From JBGPYB01 sp041493035 (GTDB taxonomy: Bacteria > Acidobacteriota > Vicinamibacteria > Fen-336): 5,565 bases of DNA. The notes under the pieces were generated by a model. The model searched no databases. It worked only from the letters and a program-made list of their open reading frames with translations, and was not told the origin of the DNA. A program made the translations under genes and the position numbers. The stretch is from positions 1-5,565 of the forward strand of contig JBGPYB010000240.1 of the NCBI GenBank assembly GCA_041493035.1, read 5' to 3'. Numbering within the stretch: the stretch's first letter is position 1; each line of letters opens with the position of its first letter. This document shows positions 4,469 through 5,565 of this stretch, in pieces.

Positions 4469-5565
4469 CTAGTGCTTCCGGACCGGTCTCCGGGCTGAGT
4501 CGCCCTTGACGCCTCGCGGATGGCAGCTGTAGCAAGCCGTGCTCGCGTATCGATAGCCGCCCACGTCGCCGTGATGGCTGTCCGTGTCGGCCCTGTTGTG
4601 GGTATGGCAGTTGATGCACTCGAAGATGGCGTAATTGCTGGCGTTCGTGTGGCAATCGCCGCACGTTGACCACACACCCCGATGCCGCCCGGAGTCGATC
4701 GGGAAGAACTGCCCGTCGTGGTTGAACGTGGCCCCGGCCCAGCTGTTCGTGTTGTGGCAGTTGGCGCACTGGGTCGGAAAGCCCGCCGCCTGGTGATTCG
4801 GGTTCGTGGTGCCCTGGTAATTCGCCTTGTGGCACGCGTAGCAATCGGTCGGCGTGCCGGCGAATCGGTTTCCCGGATGACAGTTCGCGCAAGCCACCGA
4901 CCTGTGGGCGCCCGTGAGGGGGAATGGTGTCGCGTTGTGGTTGAAGTTGGCGCCGGCCCAGCTGGTGGTGCTGTGGCAGCTCTGGCAGCTCGTCGGGAAA
5001 CCGGAGCTGGCGTGGTTGGGGTTGGTGGTGGAGTCGTATTTGTCCTTGTGGCAGGAGAAGCAGTCGGTCGGAGTTCCCGCGAAACGGCCGTTGATGTGGC
5101 ACTGGTTGCACGCTGTCCCCTGGTGGGCGCCGGTCAGCGGGAAGCGGGTCTTGTTGTGGTCCACGAAGCGGGCGGGGCGCCACGCCTGCATGCTGTGGCA
5201 GGAATTGCAGGTCGTCGGGAAGTTCCCGGCGCGATGATTGGGACTGGTCGCGCCGTTGTAGTCCTTCAGGTGGCACGAGGCGCAGTCGCGGGGCGTCCCG
5301 CGGTATCTCGACGTGTGGCAGTCCCCGCAGCGCACCGACGCGTGGGCGCCGACGAGGGGGTACGTGTCGGGGTGATGGTAGGTCGCGTCATGCCACGTCG
5401 TGGCGCCCGCGCGGTGGCAGTCCTCGCACCGTCTCGAGAAACCGGCCAGCACGTGGTTCGGTGACCGCGCGTTGGTGAAGGACTGCACGTGGCAGGAGCC
5501 GCAGTCGGTCGGCGTCGTGACGTATTGGTTGGGCGCCTGCCGCTGGTGGCAGCTGTCGCAATCGA
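4469..5565 (-). CDS. Multiheme c-type cytochrome with tandem triheme repeats (5' end outside window)
   Basis: The visible 364 codons carry 15 CxxCH covalent heme sites, so this is an electron-transfer cytochrome that would be matured in the periplasm and act there or at the cell surface. The frame is still open at the right edge: the codons at 5489-5563 add two heme sites (CDSCH, CGSCH) upstream of a GTG at 5486-5488 that could be mistaken for a start. The true start and signal peptide are therefore beyond 5565. Four repeats of 73-78 residues each hold three hemes, with heme-to-heme spacings near 25, 33 and 16 residues. A tail follows with two further hemes (CINCH, CYSCH) and a basic end, RRPVRKH. 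Each repeat also has three conserved non-motif His (PNH, NH, GAH types), suited to bis-His ligation. No C-terminal membrane anchor is seen. The total heme count cannot be known from this window. It is the first visible gene of a tight four-gene cluster. Membership of the cytochrome c3/c7-like or doubled-CxxCH group is a family-level inference. Confidence 0.93.
   Translation of the reverse strand, partial: DCDSCHQRQAPNQYVTTPTDCGSCHVQSFTNARSPNHVLAGFSRRCEDCHRAGATTWHDATYHHPDTYPLVGAHASVRCGDCHTSRYRGTPRDCASCHLKDYNGATSPNHRAGNFPTTCNSCHSMQAWRPARFVDHNKTRFPLTGAHQGTACNQCHINGRFAGTPTDCFSCHKDKYDSTTNPNHASSGFPTSCQSCHSTTSWAGANFNHNATPFPLTGAHRSVACANCHPGNRFAGTPTDCYACHKANYQGTTNPNHQAAGFPTQCANCHNTNSWAGATFNHDGQFFPIDSGRHRGVWSTCGDCHTNASNYAIFECINCHTHNRADTDSHHGDVGGYRYASTACYSCHPRGVKGDSARRPVRKH
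4625..5518 (-). repeat. Four tandem three-heme coding repeats within the cytochrome gene
   Basis: Unit boundaries set at the (G/T)TPxDC motif are 5300-5518 (73 codons), 5078-5299 (74), 4859-5077 (73) and 4625-4858 (78). The shared pattern is GTPTDCxxCH, then NPNH, GFPTxCxxCH, SWxGAxFNH, FPLTGAH and CxxCH followed by RFA. The two central junctions (around 5078 and 4859) are the most alike. The first unit is the most diverged, and the last carries a small insertion after its FNH. Similarity is clear in protein but only moderate in DNA, so these are old duplications. Confidence 0.9.

Noticed and set aside
2850..5276. Single 808-codon minus-strand open frame joining the barrel protein to about 270 residues upstream
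   Set aside because: The upstream part overlaps the cytochrome gene in another frame and reads as Arg/Pro/Gln-rich shadow sequence. A clear signal peptide with ATG at 4460 marks the real start.
4682..5464. Plus-strand 260-codon Val/Gly/Ala/Arg-rich open frame with apparent repeats
   Set aside because: Antisense of the heme repeats. Its periodicity simply mirrors the cytochrome repeat units.
4625..5518. Regular repeats considered as a CRISPR array or non-coding tandem repeat
   Set aside because: Units are about 220 bases, diverged in DNA and conserved as protein with CxxCH motifs, so they are coding domain duplications.
1..5565. tRNA, rRNA, insertion sequence or attachment site
   Set aside because: I saw no transposase motif, terminal inverted repeats, rRNA-like stretch or tRNA-like cloverleaf; intergenic space is small throughout.

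Overview
The window is GC-rich (roughly two thirds G+C by eye) and gene-dense. Almost everything reads on the minus strand. The organism looks like a high-GC, Gram-negative (diderm) bacterium that respires with multiheme cytochromes: an outer-membrane-type beta-barrel with a Sec signal peptide lies directly next to a cytochrome c with at least 15 hemes. Acidobacteriota, Myxococcota/Desulfobacterota or a related lineage would fit. This is inference from gene content; no phylogenetic marker is present.

Layout in the direction of minus-strand transcription, from the right edge to the left. (1) 5565-4469: the C-terminal part of a multiheme c-type cytochrome whose start lies outside the window. 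The visible part has 15 CxxCH sites, mostly in four tandem three-heme repeats. (2) 4460-2850: a 536-residue exported protein with a signal peptide, a small N-terminal beta domain, a Pro/Ala linker and a C-terminal beta-barrel ending in Phe. (3) 2843-1503: a 446-residue membrane-anchored iron-sulfur flavoprotein (ferredoxin domain plus thioredoxin-reductase-like FAD and NAD(P) folds). Its C-terminal FAD motif is moved in front of the first Rossmann fold. (4) 1479-1156: a 107-residue, very hydrophobic protein of unknown function. These four genes are separated by only 8, 6 and 23 bases and almost certainly form one transcript. A strong GC hairpin (1148-1181) sits on the stop codon of the last one. 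(5) After a leader of about 140 bases comes an acyl-CoA/acyl-lipid delta-9-type fatty acid desaturase (stop at 137). (6) At the far left a plus-strand frame (2-109) looks like the last 35 codons of a convergent gene, and a hairpin (101-127) sits between the two convergent ends.

Inferred joint role: genes 1-4 look like parts of an envelope electron-transfer module. The flavoprotein is predicted to face the cytoplasm, where it could handle NAD(P)H or ferredoxin electrons. The cytochrome would be a long periplasmic or extracellular heme wire, and the barrel could be an outer-membrane partner. No quinone-linked inner-membrane component is visible, so the route across the inner membrane is open. 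The desaturase is probably a separate unit for membrane lipid unsaturation. The most unusual items are the repeat architecture of the cytochrome, the permuted flavoprotein with a His in its second cluster motif, and the compact gene order linking them.
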